A stretch of 22,976 bases of DNA, from positions 1 through 22,976 of the IMG/VR virus record IMGVR_UViG_3300025508_000163; one strand, 5' to 3'. The notes beneath the pieces are model-generated. The model searched no databases, was not told the DNA's origin, and saw only the letters and a list, made by a program, of their open reading frames with translations. This document shows positions 1 through 6,444 of this stretch, piece by piece; the first letter of the stretch is position 1, and every line of letters begins with the position of its first letter. The translations under genes and the position numbers were made by a program. This stretch comes from a virus.

Positions 1-1236
1 CTGGTTATTATTAATGATAGTGAAGTGATCTTTTACCCACTTGTATGCCTGCCTACGCTGTGCATATGTCATATCCCCAACCTTTCGGTCAGCAGCGAAT
101 TGCATTAGTTGCATCTTCACCGAGGCGGTCCTATTCTCCGAGGAGTATATCACCCACTTCCAATCATGGCGTATCGCTGAGTTGGCAATAAGGTACAAAG
201 CCGTTGTGGTCTTACCCACGTTGCTGTGTCCATTCATGATGACAAACTCCTTTTTGTATAGGAAATACTCGTCCAGCTGTGGATCCCCCGTGTCTAATCC
301 CACCTCTATCTTACCTTGAGAGAAGTCGTCTATCCATCTAAAGTCCTCATCGTCAGAGGATATGAATGACATATCCCCATCGTTAACGAGCATATCACGC
401 TTTGCTGACTTCTCATCGTCTATAAGCTCCCTAATAGGTGCATCCTTACCTACTTGAATCATATCAACTATAGTAGCCTTGGCTTGTTCGTCAGAATCTA
501 TATCTCTCTTGGAAATCTCACGGAACAATATGCGGACCGCCTCATCTTCCTCCATGCGTCCCGCAGCTATATATCCACCGCACAAACGCGAAGCCTTTAC
601 AAGGGCTCTGTGCTTGTCTCCCTCCTCGGCTGACCGTATGATCCTTGCCGCTAGGTTAAGCTTCATATAGTCTGTATAGTCGTAAGCCTCGTTCGTAGGT
701 GTCTGAGCCTCGGCATGCTCACTAGAGAATGCCCCGAACTTCTTCCATTCGTCCTTTATTATTATGTCTTCGTCATAGGATTCAAAACACGCTCGTGACT
801 CGTTAATACCTGACTCATCTACCTCCAGAGTATACTGTTTGTTAAAATATGTGGTTAGCGCCCTGAAGTGATCCCTATGCCTCTCGGTATTAGTTACCTG
901 AACAAGCGCTTTAATCCCATCACCAGACGGTGATACCCAGCAAGAATGTACATAATCGTCCGTAGCCAGAGCCGTCTTCGTTGCCTTAACATCAACGTGA
1001 TCGAAATCCAGAACAATGAATCCCGAATGCTCGAACAGCGAGTCGTCAGCCCTCGAAGAAAACTCTCCGCTAAAGCATACAACGGGAAGCTTTTTCTTTT
1101 TTTCTTTGTTTCCTGCACGTACTTCATCTATTAAGTCCTTACTCTTTCCCTCCTGAATACGAGACAGGGCCGTCACCAGCTGTATGTGATGTGGTGCTTC
1201 CTTCTCGTATACGTTTTTGAATATCGTTACTTTCAT
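1..1236 (-). CDS. Primase-helicase with BT4734/VirE-like N-terminus, 3' end cut by window edge
   Basis: Probable replication protein joining a primase-like N-terminus to a RecA/DnaB-type helicase ATPase. The frame is open from the ATG at 1236 to base 1, giving 412 visible residues with no stop. Residues 1-12 (MKVTIFKNVYEK) and the D77-F-D79 motif after a beta strand fit the BT4734-like/VirE N-terminal family common in Bacteroidota. Residues about 190-300 are helical linker. A Walker A motif lies at 336-344 (GHSNVGKTT), followed by sequence like DnaB-type ATPases. The start follows an A-rich stretch and matches the family N-terminus although it overlaps the upstream gene by 98 bases. It closes the recombination/replication cluster. 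The family name is from memory of motifs; the ATPase call is firm, the primase role is inferred. Walker B and later motifs lie outside the window. Confidence 0.8.
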   Translation of the reverse strand, partial: MKVTIFKNVYEKEAPHHIQLVTALSRIQEGKSKDLIDEVRAGNKEKKKKLPVVCFSGEFSSRADDSLFEHSGFIVLDFDHVDVKATKTALATDDYVHSCWVSPSGDGIKALVQVTNTERHRDHFRALTTYFNKQYTLEVDESGINESRACFESYDEDIIIKDEWKKFGAFSSEHAEAQTPTNEAYDYTDYMKLNLAARIIRSAEEGDKHRALVKASRLCGGYIAAGRMEEDEAVRILFREISKRDIDSDEQAKATIVDMIQVGKDAPIRELIDDEKSAKRDMLVNDGDMSFISSDDEDFRWIDDFSQGKIEVGLDTGDPQLDEYFLYKKEFVIMNGHSNVGKTTTALYLIANSAIRHDWKWVIYSSENRTASVKMQLMQFAADRKVGDMTYAQRRQAYKWVKDHFTIINNNQ

Positions 1237-1489
1237 TTTCTTTTGCAATGATTAGCAAGATGATATATCCTGCGATGTCTATTAATGTGTCTTCTGTGTC
1301 TTCAACTAAACCAGCGTTAGCTATTCTTTTCAGCTTGTCATCAAGCCTGATCTTTATACCAGACGAAGCGCTAGCAGAAGAAAAAACGCCTAAAGGGTCC
1401 AAAGCGGAGTCCCCGTAGGCGTCGTTCTTTCTAACTAACAGATCTTCAAGCTGACGACATTTTAATTTTATGTTGTCTTTTGTGTTCAT
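1139..1489 (-). CDS. MazG/DUF1599 (Nmad1)-like small protein
   Basis: 116 residues. The core (residues about 8-85) has the pattern KNDAYGDSALDPLGVFS, then KIRLDDKLKRI, then EDTEDTLIDIAGYIILL. That resembles DUF1599, also called nucleotide modification associated domain 1, an all-helical MazG-like fold whose acidic residues would bind metal and nucleotide. A housekeeping role on nucleotides fits its place beside replication genes. Its start lies inside the 3' end of the upstream gene (44-base overlap). The last 33 codons overlap the 5' end of the primase-helicase gene in another frame and look non-domain (Ser/Gly/Thr-rich). Family assignment is by motif memory; catalytic activity is not established. 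Confidence 0.65.
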   Translation of the reverse strand: MNTKDNIKLKCRQLEDLLVRKNDAYGDSALDPLGVFSSASASSGIKIRLDDKLKRIANAGLVEDTEDTLIDIAGYIILLIIAKENESNDIQKRIREGSTTSHTAGDGPVSYSGGKE

Positions 1490-1745
1490 CTAATGTTAAT
1501 TTTGAATGTGTTAATTCTACCACCTCTAATATCTCGCGCACTATAAGCTCCTTATCTTTAGCTTTCTTGGTGAAGATAGCTCTTTGCATTTGTTCTATAG
1601 CTCGTTTAGAATAGCGCATAATATCAGCGGGGGTGTCAAACACTGTAACTATCCACATATCGCGCTCGTGCACACGTTTAGATTTTTTAAACGCGACACG
1701 AACACGCATGTATTTAACTAAAGGTTTATTAGAATGGCATGTCAT
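1446..1745 (-). CDS. Hypothetical basic protein, 99 aa
   Basis: Unrecognised. 99 residues, rich in Lys/Arg, with no membrane segment; the middle (about 40-80) should be helical (RAIEQMQRAIFTKKAKDKE). The ATG at 1745 lies 17 bases inside the end of the upstream SSB-like gene, which suggests coupled translation; a second ATG at residue 13 (MRVRVAF) is also possible. It overlaps the DUF1599-like gene downstream by 44 bases. Its position between a putative ssDNA-binding protein and a nucleotide enzyme suggests a DNA-metabolism accessory, but nothing in the sequence shows a function. Confidence 0.55.
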   Translation of the reverse strand: MTCHSNKPLVKYMRVRVAFKKSKRVHERDMWIVTVFDTPADIMRYSKRAIEQMQRAIFTKKAKDKELIVREILEVVELTHSKLTLDEHKRQHKIKMSSA

Positions 1746-2031
1746 CAGACACCGCCTCTACCTTAGCGGCTTTCTCAGCGCGCTTAGCTTTAGCAGCTTC
1801 GCTATTCGGATCGAAAACCGAGCAGCAAGGCTTGCCATTTTTAGACATGAACAATTTTACGTAAACGTTCCCACCCTGCCCTTCGGCATTGCGCGTCGTC
1901 GCATATTTGTCCATCATTTCCTTTAGTTCGCTGTCTTTAAACTTGACAGACCAACTAGATAATTGTCCCTCGTACATACGGGGCTCTTCTGTGTACCCAA
2001 CGAGTACTGAATCATAACTTTGATCGCTCAT
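1729..2031 (-). CDS. Putative ssDNA-binding protein with SSB-like acidic C-terminal tip
   Basis: 100 residues ending in SDDMPF, closely matching the DDxPF tip by which bacterial SSB recruits partners. The body (GNVYVKLFMSKNGKPCCSVF at about 53-72) is beta-rich and could be a small OB-like fold, followed by a charged Lys/Ala linker, but it does not look like classical SSB. The start chosen is the ATG at 2031 (MSDQSY), preceded by AACATC, a context shared by several leftward genes; an in-frame GTG at 2088 would add 19 residues of poorer quality. It sits directly downstream of the exonuclease gene, as expected for a recombination/replication SSB. The tip is seen; the function is inferred. Confidence 0.6.
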   Translation of the reverse strand: MSDQSYDSVLVGYTEEPRMYEGQLSSWSVKFKDSELKEMMDKYATTRNAEGQGGNVYVKLFMSKNGKPCCSVFDPNSEAAKAKRAEKAAKVEAVSDDMPF

Positions 2032-2103
2032 GATGTTATAAAATTTATAAATAAAAAATGTAATGCGTAGATTATTAGTAGGTTCCACGCAACCTTCAAT
2101 ATT

Positions 2104-2886
2104 TTATACAGTAAATTCCGCATAGCTTGTTTGTGTAGGACTACCCTCCTTCAACCATCTTTCTATATTTTCAACAGCTTGATGGAACTTCATCTCTCCT
2201 CTGAAAAGTGTTTCGTCTGAACACTTAACTAAAGCAGGGTAGTAGGGGAAGGTCTTCTCTTGAACTACCCAATAGTAGTCTTTGATGTCAAACACCTTAG
2301 TATATATGTATGCTTGTATGTCATAGCTCCAGCTGTTTACATCGTAGCGAAATTTCTCTACACTACGTGCGCTCTTGCTGTCCGTTATAAAGCCATCGCC
2401 TAAGCAATCAAGGAAACCTTTGACAGGTACACCATCAATCTCTTCATTAAACTCAACCTGATATTTACCCTTAAGGTAACTATTGGTAAGTCCGCAAGCG
2501 TCTAATCGCTCGATCATATCGTTGGCTTTTTTCCAATCCTCACCAGACACTAGCGTTCTGCCTTTGGCTTTAGCATCAGATTCCATTAAAGACTTAGCCT
2601 CTTTGTATTCTTTCGTTAAGTGAGGACTCTTAGAGTCTTGCGTTTTCTGAGAACAATTACAAAGTATTTGATCAGAGTCAACAACTGTGTATTTCTCCAT
2701 AGCCTCCTTGCGCTCAAACAATAGCATATCGTACAGAGTACCAAACACTAGAGCATCGGAGGTGTACTTAATCTCATTCTTCATCTTCATCTCCCAAAGA
2801 CGCATGTCTCCGAGAGCGTATTTGATAGAAGAGTAGGACAGATGCCCCTTACCTACCTTTTCGGTTAGTTGCTCCCTTAAACTCAT
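2104..2886 (-). CDS. RecE-like PD-(D/E)XK exonuclease
   Basis: 260 residues. The pattern fits the PD-(D/E)XK exonucleases of the RecE C-terminal/DUF3799 type, which resect 5' ends of dsDNA to leave 3' tails. Visible landmarks: LVFGTLYDMLLFE near residue 47 (the conserved G-x-x-x-H/D-x-L segment), an E-rich strand then GFLDCLGDGFITDSKSA at about 157-173 holding the D...DxK catalytic core, and YDIQAYIYTK at about 188 (the Q-x-x-x-Y motif). The stop side follows a short gap; the start overlaps the stop of the annealing-protein candidate by four bases (ATGA), so the two are probably co-translated. Exonuclease plus annealing protein is the standard phage recombination pair. High confidence in the fold, moderate in exact family. 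Confidence 0.82.
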   Translation of the reverse strand: MSLREQLTEKVGKGHLSYSSIKYALGDMRLWEMKMKNEIKYTSDALVFGTLYDMLLFERKEAMEKYTVVDSDQILCNCSQKTQDSKSPHLTKEYKEAKSLMESDAKAKGRTLVSGEDWKKANDMIERLDACGLTNSYLKGKYQVEFNEEIDGVPVKGFLDCLGDGFITDSKSARSVEKFRYDVNSWSYDIQAYIYTKVFDIKDYYWVVQEKTFPYYPALVKCSDETLFRGEMKFHQAVENIERWLKEGSPTQTSYAEFTV

Positions 2887-3470
2887 CGTACAAACTTCTT
2901 GATACCTTCGATTTGCTTCTCGGTAAGTTGGTCACCCTTCTTTTCCATGAAGAATGCAAAGGCTTTTGCTTTGTCTGTTTGTGATTTAATGTAGTCGATA
3001 GCCTTACTCATAAGGTCTGGGTCTTTAGCAGCTGCCTTAGTGCTTCGGGTAGACTTAGCAGCTCCTTTACTGGGAGTGGCCTTAGCGGGTTTTGATGATA
3101 GTGACGTGTCACCCTGCTTAGCAATAGCTTCGTTAACCTCGTTAGCGGAGGCAATAGATGTGTCTATCCCTATACCCATCATAGCTAAGGCTCTACCTAT
3201 AGCTGATGTCTCGCAGTTCTCAACATAGCTTGTCTTGTTAATGTTGCTACTACCTTGCGTTTCATGTGCATGTCCACTCGCTATGATACGCTGTTCGGGG
3301 TTAGCTACAATAGCTTTACAGACACACATGTCTGAATCTAATGCCGTGAACTCTGTCGATAGAGTCCAGTTCTTGTACTCCTCTTCCTGACGGAAGAACT
3401 TGATACGCTCGTTTACCTCAACGTACTGTTTGCCACGTATGTTCGTGGTCTTGAATTTGTAATTACTCAT
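2883..3470 (-). CDS. Putative single-strand annealing protein (Rad52/Sak/Erf-like group)
   Basis: 195 residues. The N-terminal 110 residues carry a pattern met in many phage recombination genes: KNWTLSTEFTAL, then IIASGHAHE, then SYVENCETSAIGRALAMMG and IASANEV. The middle (about 120-150) is a Lys/Ala/Ser/Thr-rich linker, and the last 45 residues form a small helical domain (AKAFAFFMEKKGDQLTEKQ). Such proteins anneal complementary single strands exposed by the partner exonuclease, which is encoded next with a four-base overlap. A TATATTTG box lies 23 bases upstream of the ATG, making this the likely first gene of a sub-transcript. The assignment rests on the TSAIGRAL motif and the neighbour; the precise superfamily is uncertain. 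Confidence 0.6.
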   Translation of the reverse strand: MSNYKFKTTNIRGKQYVEVNERIKFFRQEEEYKNWTLSTEFTALDSDMCVCKAIVANPEQRIIASGHAHETQGSSNINKTSYVENCETSAIGRALAMMGIGIDTSIASANEVNEAIAKQGDTSLSSKPAKATPSKGAAKSTRSTKAAAKDPDLMSKAIDYIKSQTDKAKAFAFFMEKKGDQLTEKQIEGIKKFVR

Positions 3471-3492
3471 AATGTATTAAATTTAATTATTG

Positions 3493-3500
3493 CAAATATA
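3493..3500 (-). promoter_or_regulatory. Bacteroidota-type -7 box (TATATTTG)
   Basis: TATATTTG on the minus strand fits TAnnTTTG, the -7 element of Bacteroidota sigma-A promoters, in the 55-base AT-rich gap before the annealing-protein gene. The -33 position reads TTAG rather than TTTG, so that half is weak. The predicted leader is only about 15-20 bases. Confidence 0.5.
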
Positions 3501-3525
3501 CTGTTTATTAATGATTTATCCTAAT

Positions 3526-3924
3526 TTATTCTACTAAATAGTAGTGTCCTTTCACCTCTTCATGTAACTCTATGTACTTGATGAGTGCGTTGAATAGATC
3601 TACCGATCCTTCTTTCATACCTGATAAGGCACGTTTATAATCTATGCGCTCGGTCTGATTAGAGCCTAGTAGTTCGTCTATTATGTCCTCACCCGCAGCC
3701 TTCCCTATGATTTCATTCATAAGGTCGCTGAGCGTATCGTCTGCCACGTTGCGGAACAGATGTATTATCTCAAAACTAGACCACTCCACCCAATCGTCAA
3801 CACCAAATGATGCTAGATCTATCATGCACATATGTAGTGCAACGTCCACCACCTTGTCATCTTCACCATCAAGGTAGTCTATTATTATTTGAACCGCTTC
3901 TTCACTCGTCATCTGTCCATCCAT
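3526..3924 (-). CDS. Hypothetical acidic protein, 132 aa
   Basis: Unrecognised. Strongly acidic and helical throughout, with no Cys pairs and no membrane segment. ATG at 3924 gives MDGQMTSEE; the ATG four codons on (3912) would overlap the upstream stop by 11 bases, as several neighbours do, and is equally likely. It overlaps the end of the 76-residue gene upstream and is followed by the promoter gap at 3471-3525. Acidic small early proteins in phages are sometimes host-factor inhibitors, but nothing specific supports that here. Confidence 0.6.
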   Translation of the reverse strand: MDGQMTSEEAVQIIIDYLDGEDDKVVDVALHMCMIDLASFGVDDWVEWSSFEIIHLFRNVADDTLSDLMNEIIGKAAGEDIIDELLGSNQTERIDYKRALSGMKEGSVDLFNALIKYIELHEEVKGHYYLVE

Positions 3925-4132
3925 AAAGGTTACACTCTTTGCGGAATATATCCATAGAGTTTATAAAATTAAAATGATCCACTGAATTAGTCTTGTCATG
4001 TCTATGCTTATCGTAAGCGTTGATAAACAAATTGATTAAATGCATAGCATCTAAACATCTGCTCTGGGTGTATGATCTAACCTCAGGATCGTCACTCATA
4101 GGGTTGAACTTTACTTTACTCTCATTATGCAT
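3902..4132 (-). CDS. Hypothetical protein, 76 aa
   Basis: Unrecognised. 76 residues, helical, with a His/Asp-rich centre (YDKHRHDKTNSVDHF at about 40-54). Its ATG at 4132 overlaps the TAA of the membrane micro-ORF upstream by eight bases, and its own end overlaps the next gene, so it sits in a chain of coupled cistrons. No signal peptide or known motif. Confidence 0.55.
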   Translation of the reverse strand: MHNESKVKFNPMSDDPEVRSYTQSRCLDAMHLINLFINAYDKHRHDKTNSVDHFNFINSMDIFRKECNLYGWTDDE

Positions 4133-4229
4133 TTGTTTTGAGGTTTATGTAGGTTAATATTATTATACTGAATAGCCATATCATGGCGGTTATTATTTTT
4201 GCCCTTCGGCTGCTTGGGTTAGTTATCAT
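4125..4229 (-). CDS. Micro-ORF, 34-aa predicted single-pass membrane peptide
   Basis: 34 residues: a short basic N-terminus (SSRRAK) then about 18 hydrophobic residues (IITAMIWLFSIIILTYI) and a polar tail. The positive charge before the helix predicts N-in, C-out insertion. The ATG at 4229 overlaps the stop of the upstream membrane micro-ORF by 11 bases, and its TAA overlaps the ATG of the 76-residue gene by eight. This exact nesting on both sides argues for a real gene. Function unknown; small phage membrane peptides include holins, superinfection-exclusion and host-modifying factors, and no lysis gene lies beside it. Confidence 0.5.
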   Translation of the reverse strand: MITNPSSRRAKIITAMIWLFSIIILTYINLKTNA

Positions 4230-4299
4230 GCTTCATGCTTTGGTGTTCTAAATAGCACCCAAGAACTGTAGCAACTATAACTATAATTACTATTGACAC
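4219..4299 (-). CDS. Micro-ORF, 26-aa predicted membrane peptide with GTG start
   Basis: 26 residues, nearly all of the first 17 hydrophobic (SIVIIVIVATVLGCYL), ending in a short charged tail. The GTG at 4299 is three bases after the TAA of the HTH gene, and the stop overlaps the next micro-ORF. VLGC resembles a weak lipobox, so a tiny lipoprotein is possible, but position -2 is Leu and this is only suggestive. Too short for standard gene callers. Function unknown. Confidence 0.4.
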   Translation of the reverse strand: MSIVIIVIVATVLGCYLEHQSMKHDN

Positions 4300-4302
4300 G
4301 GC

Positions 4303-4725
4303 TTAGTATTTCCACTCAACAGCACCCCATAATATGCTAATGCCTTTTTGTGTTTGGGGCTGTCTTGTTTTAGTTTCGATTGTTGTTGACTTTATGTTTT
4401 TTGTACGAGCTTTAGGGGTGGGTGTATTTTTCTTATTTTGACTCTTTCTACCATGTATAGCTCTGGCTACTGTAGAAGCAGAGCAATGCAGTGTCTTTGC
4501 TATTTTGCCGTGTGTTAAACCTGTCCTTGACAACTCTTTTATAAGAGAGTCTCTTTCTTCTTTTGTTTTAATTAAATTTTTCATGTTGTTCTTTTTATTT
4601 ATTATTTCTTGTACTGTTTGTATGTTTAGTTTATATGTTTCTGCTATATCTTCAATCGTTATGTTCCTATTGTGCAACCTTCTTATAGCTGTATCTATAT
4701 CTGGGGCGGAGATGTTTGGTGTCAT
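4303..4725 (-). CDS. DNA-binding protein with two helix-turn-helix motifs
   Basis: 140 residues. Two helix-turn-helix segments are visible: NITIEDIAETYKLNIQTVQE at about 20-39 and THGKIAKTLHCSASTVARAI at about 71-90, each with the spacing of resolvase/homeodomain-like HTHs that read DNA major grooves. A basic, Thr/Lys/Gln-rich tail follows. This is most likely a phage regulator or a DNA-binding accessory, acting in the cytoplasm. It follows the 157-residue gene by one base and precedes the membrane micro-ORFs, so it is in the leftward operon. No catalytic domain is present, so a recombinase is unlikely. Confidence 0.65.
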   Translation of the reverse strand: MTPNISAPDIDTAIRRLHNRNITIEDIAETYKLNIQTVQEIINKKNNMKNLIKTKEERDSLIKELSRTGLTHGKIAKTLHCSASTVARAIHGRKSQNKKNTPTPKARTKNIKSTTIETKTRQPQTQKGISILWGAVEWKY

Positions 4726-4726
4726 T

Positions 4727-5200
4727 TCATTGTGTTAATTGTTTTGTTTTAATTGTTTCGTTTTTATTTGCTACGCTGTGTTTCTCACCTATGTAGTAGT
4801 TCCAATAGGCTTTAACACTACACACATCTTTGTATCTGTCGGGCATACACTGCGGAGGGTTTGTAAAAAACCCATCAGGCATACCATGAGGAGGTAGAAG
4901 CAGTGCTTCTTTGCATTTAGTTATTGTTAAATGCACCTTGTCATATCGTCTTGTGTATTCTTCACCTAAAGCAATCATATGGTTATACAGCCAATAGTAT
5001 TGAGGCTTATTAGCCCTAGCCCACACAGTAGACGGATGATTGTAGTGAGCCTTCTTGTATGGCACATTATCTCCGTTGTCATAGTGGTGGTGCGCTGTGC
5101 ATAACATCTGTGCTGACTCAAGGATCATCTTGACTACATGCTTATCGTATTGATACTCAGCAGCTTTCTGTGGGTCTTTGTGTAAGTAAAATATATTCAT
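4727..5200 (-). CDS. Conserved phage protein of unknown function, 157 aa
   Basis: 157 residues with an aromatic- and His-rich pattern recurring in phage genomes: MNIFYLHKDPQKAAEY at the start, DKHVVKMILESAQMLCTAHH at about 19-38, NHPSTVWAR at about 54-62, EEYTRRYDKVH at about 80-90, and PPQCMPDRYK near 114-123. The clustered His, Asp and Tyr residues hint at a metal or nucleic-acid site, but no activity is known to me. The reading frame begins 15 bases after the tRNA-like structure at 5215-5330, so it is the first cistron behind that element. The family is recognised only as a recurrent phage protein. Confidence 0.7.
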   Translation of the reverse strand: MNIFYLHKDPQKAAEYQYDKHVVKMILESAQMLCTAHHHYDNGDNVPYKKAHYNHPSTVWARANKPQYYWLYNHMIALGEEYTRRYDKVHLTITKCKEALLLPPHGMPDGFFTNPPQCMPDRYKDVCSVKAYWNYYIGEKHSVANKNETIKTKQLTQ

Positions 5201-5214
5201 GTTAAATTAATTAG

Positions 5215-5330
5215 TGTGAGTGGGGGGAATCGAACCCCCCTGCTAAACCATATAAAACAGTCGGTCATATAGTACACAACTATGTAAAGGACATCACCCC
5301 TCTACAGGAAGACCGAATCCAGACACTCAC
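5215..5330 (-). ncRNA. tRNA-like structure 1 (116 nt), acceptor stem plus T-arm plus extra hairpins
   Basis: On the minus strand GTGAGTG (5330-5324) pairs perfectly with CACTCAC (5222-5216), a 7-bp acceptor-like stem, with A at the discriminator position and no encoded CCA. A T-arm GGGGG-TTCGATT-CCCCC directly precedes the 3' acceptor strand at the exact tRNA spacing. Near the 5' side, GGA-TTCGGTCT-TCC resembles a D-arm with the GG pair in its loop. In between are an 8-bp hairpin (TGTAGAGG/CCTTTACA) and a 5-bp hairpin (ATAGT/ACTAT); TCGGTC can also pair with GACCGA. If GAGGG/CCTTT is read as an anticodon stem the loop would show GAT (Ile), but about 45 bases then remain before the T-arm, far too many for a variable arm. 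It lies exactly between the stop at 5337 and the ATG at 5200. Confidence 0.6.
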
Positions 5331-5336
5331 TAAGGG

Positions 5337-5525
5337 TTAGAACGGTAGCCCTTCTAGTATGTCCATAGCTTTACTAATGGCATAACTACGTTGTTGTATT
5401 GATGTGCCACATGTCTGTGGTGTAGGTAGGGACAAGGAGGCGTTGTCATAGGTGTACGTTGTTGCCCCTCGTTGGATAGCATCAGCTATCTGATTCGAGT
5501 GTTGTATCTTCTGCTGTAGTGTCAT
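5337..5525 (-). CDS. Hypothetical protein, 62 aa
   Basis: Unrecognised. 62 residues with helical ends (QQKIQHSNQIADAIQR and SYAISKAMDILEGL) around a Ser/Thr/Tyr-rich middle. It overlaps the upstream gene by 44 bases and its TAG stop is six bases before tRNA-like structure 1. No membrane segment or Cys motif. Confidence 0.5.
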   Translation of the reverse strand: MTLQQKIQHSNQIADAIQRGATTYTYDNASLSLPTPQTCGTSIQQRSYAISKAMDILEGLPF

Positions 5526-5691
5526 CGTCTGTTTCTTTTAGTTTGTTTATCTGCATTTGTAAATTCTCTGCCATTATACGCCATGACATAGCCGCTTTGA
5601 GTAAGCTCGTTTTGGTGTTGGCTTTGAGGGCTGACTTAATCTGATCTTTAGACCAGTGCTCTAGTGGGTTAAAATCTTTTTCTTCACTCAT
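5482..5691 (-). CDS. Hypothetical protein, 69 aa
   Basis: Unrecognised. Starts MSEEKDFNPL at 5691; this ATG overlaps the upstream TGA by four bases (ATGA), so it is preferred over the in-frame start at 5712. Residues 10-55 are helical and amphipathic, perhaps a short coiled coil (LQMQINKLKE), followed by an acidic Asp/Thr tail. Confidence 0.55.
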   Translation of the reverse strand: MSEEKDFNPLEHWSKDQIKSALKANTKTSLLKAAMSWRIMAENLQMQINKLKETDDDTTAEDTTLESDS

Positions 5692-5870
5692 GCTGTTGTT
5701 TTTCTGCCCCATAACATATCACGTGGCATCTCATCGAATACCACCATGCTATCTTTCTCGCTAGGTGCGTTTTGTACTAAGGTCATTGCCTCTTCTCTTG
5801 TTAGGTCTGTGAATAGAATCTCCTTGTCGAAGTTATCTCTATGCACTCGGTATACTGCGTAATCTTTCAT
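5688..5870 (-). CDS. Hypothetical protein, 60 aa
   Basis: Unrecognised. Starts MKDYAVYRVHRDNF at 5870, where the ATG overlaps the TGA of the 56-residue upstream ORF (ATGA). The in-frame ATG at 5897 would add nine residues read from inside that gene and is less likely. Small alpha/beta protein with an LTREEAMTLVQ helix. Coupled by ATGA overlaps at both ends. Confidence 0.55.
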   Translation of the reverse strand: MKDYAVYRVHRDNFDKEILFTDLTREEAMTLVQNAPSEKDSMVVFDEMPRDMLWGRKTTA

Positions 5871-6037
5871 TGTATTTTGTTTTGTATTTCTTTCCATGTT
5901 GTTGGGTAATCGTCTATCAGTATGCGCTTGAGTTGTTGTAACTCACTCCACATATCCTTGATTACCTTAGCTTGGTTCTTAATTGTTTTAGCTCTGTCTA
6001 TTCTTTCTCTGTTTTTAGCTCGTTCTTGTACTCCCAT
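5867..6037 (-). CDS. Hypothetical basic helical protein, 56 aa
   Basis: 56 residues, starting MGVQERAKNRERIDRA at 6037; almost wholly helical and rich in Lys/Arg/Gln, probably a coiled coil. Its TGA overlaps the next ATG at 5870 as ATGA, which supports both the gene and the downstream start. Too short for a 60-residue cut-off. Function unknown. Confidence 0.55.
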   Translation of the reverse strand: MGVQERAKNRERIDRAKTIKNQAKVIKDMWSELQQLKRILIDDYPTTWKEIQNKIQ

Positions 6038-6143
6038 TTGGTTATGCTATTAGGTGAGTTGATTCACTTATCTATTCGGCTCATGTTCATTTTTTTACCC
6101 TCGTTGGACAGATGTGGGTAATGTGTCCATCTTATTACTCTCG

Positions 6144-6290
6144 TTATATTTCGTCACCGTTCATTAGTTTACATATGTTACGTCTTAGTCTACCTACTTT
6201 GAGCTCATACATATTTACTCTTGCTGAATAAGCAAGTATGGTTTCTTGTAGATGTTTGTTCTTTTCTGTTAGTTTTTCTATATCAGTCAT
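6144..6290 (-). CDS. Hypothetical small helical protein, 48 aa
   Basis: 48 residues (MTDIEKLTEKNKHLQE...), with a leucine-spaced helical N-terminal half suggesting a coiled coil and a basic end (VGRLRRNICK). The ATG at 6290 overlaps the upstream TGA by eight bases. The next 106 bases (6038-6143) hold no convincing gene, only an inverted repeat TGGACA/TGTCCA at about 6106-6130. Confidence 0.5.
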   Translation of the reverse strand: MTDIEKLTEKNKHLQETILAYSARVNMYELKVGRLRRNICKLMNGDEI

Positions 6291-6444
6291 GTTTTCTTAT
6301 TTCATTTAATTGTCTGCCTATATCGAGTATGTTCTCACCCTCTGCCATACCTAAGTCATAGTGTTGCCTCCATGCATCGCATGAAAGGAAGTTGTTGAAC
6401 CAATCGAGATACATAGATTCTATTTGTGTGTTAGTGTAGTTCAT
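6283..6444 (-). CDS. Hypothetical protein, 53 aa
   Basis: 53 residues, starting MNYTNTQIESMYLDWFNNF at 6444, with a Trp/Tyr-rich helical pattern. It overlaps the upstream gene by 14 bases and the downstream one by eight. Composition (WFNNFL, DAWRQHYDLGMAEG) looks like a real compact protein. Function unknown. Confidence 0.5.
   Translation of the reverse strand: MNYTNTQIESMYLDWFNNFLSCDAWRQHYDLGMAEGENILDIGRQLNEIRKHD

Noticed and set aside
479-670. 63-residue plus-strand ORF
   Set aside because: Antisense shadow of the helicase frame; Ser/Ile-rich with no coding pattern.
894-1134. Short ORFs on both strands inside the primase-helicase
   Set aside because: They are other-frame readings of a long open frame with clear Walker A and D-x-D motifs.
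5215-5330. Ordinary tRNA-Ile (GAT) gene
   Set aside because: About 45 bases would remain between anticodon and T-arms, and loop position 32 and the D-stem are poor. Reported as tRNA-like instead.
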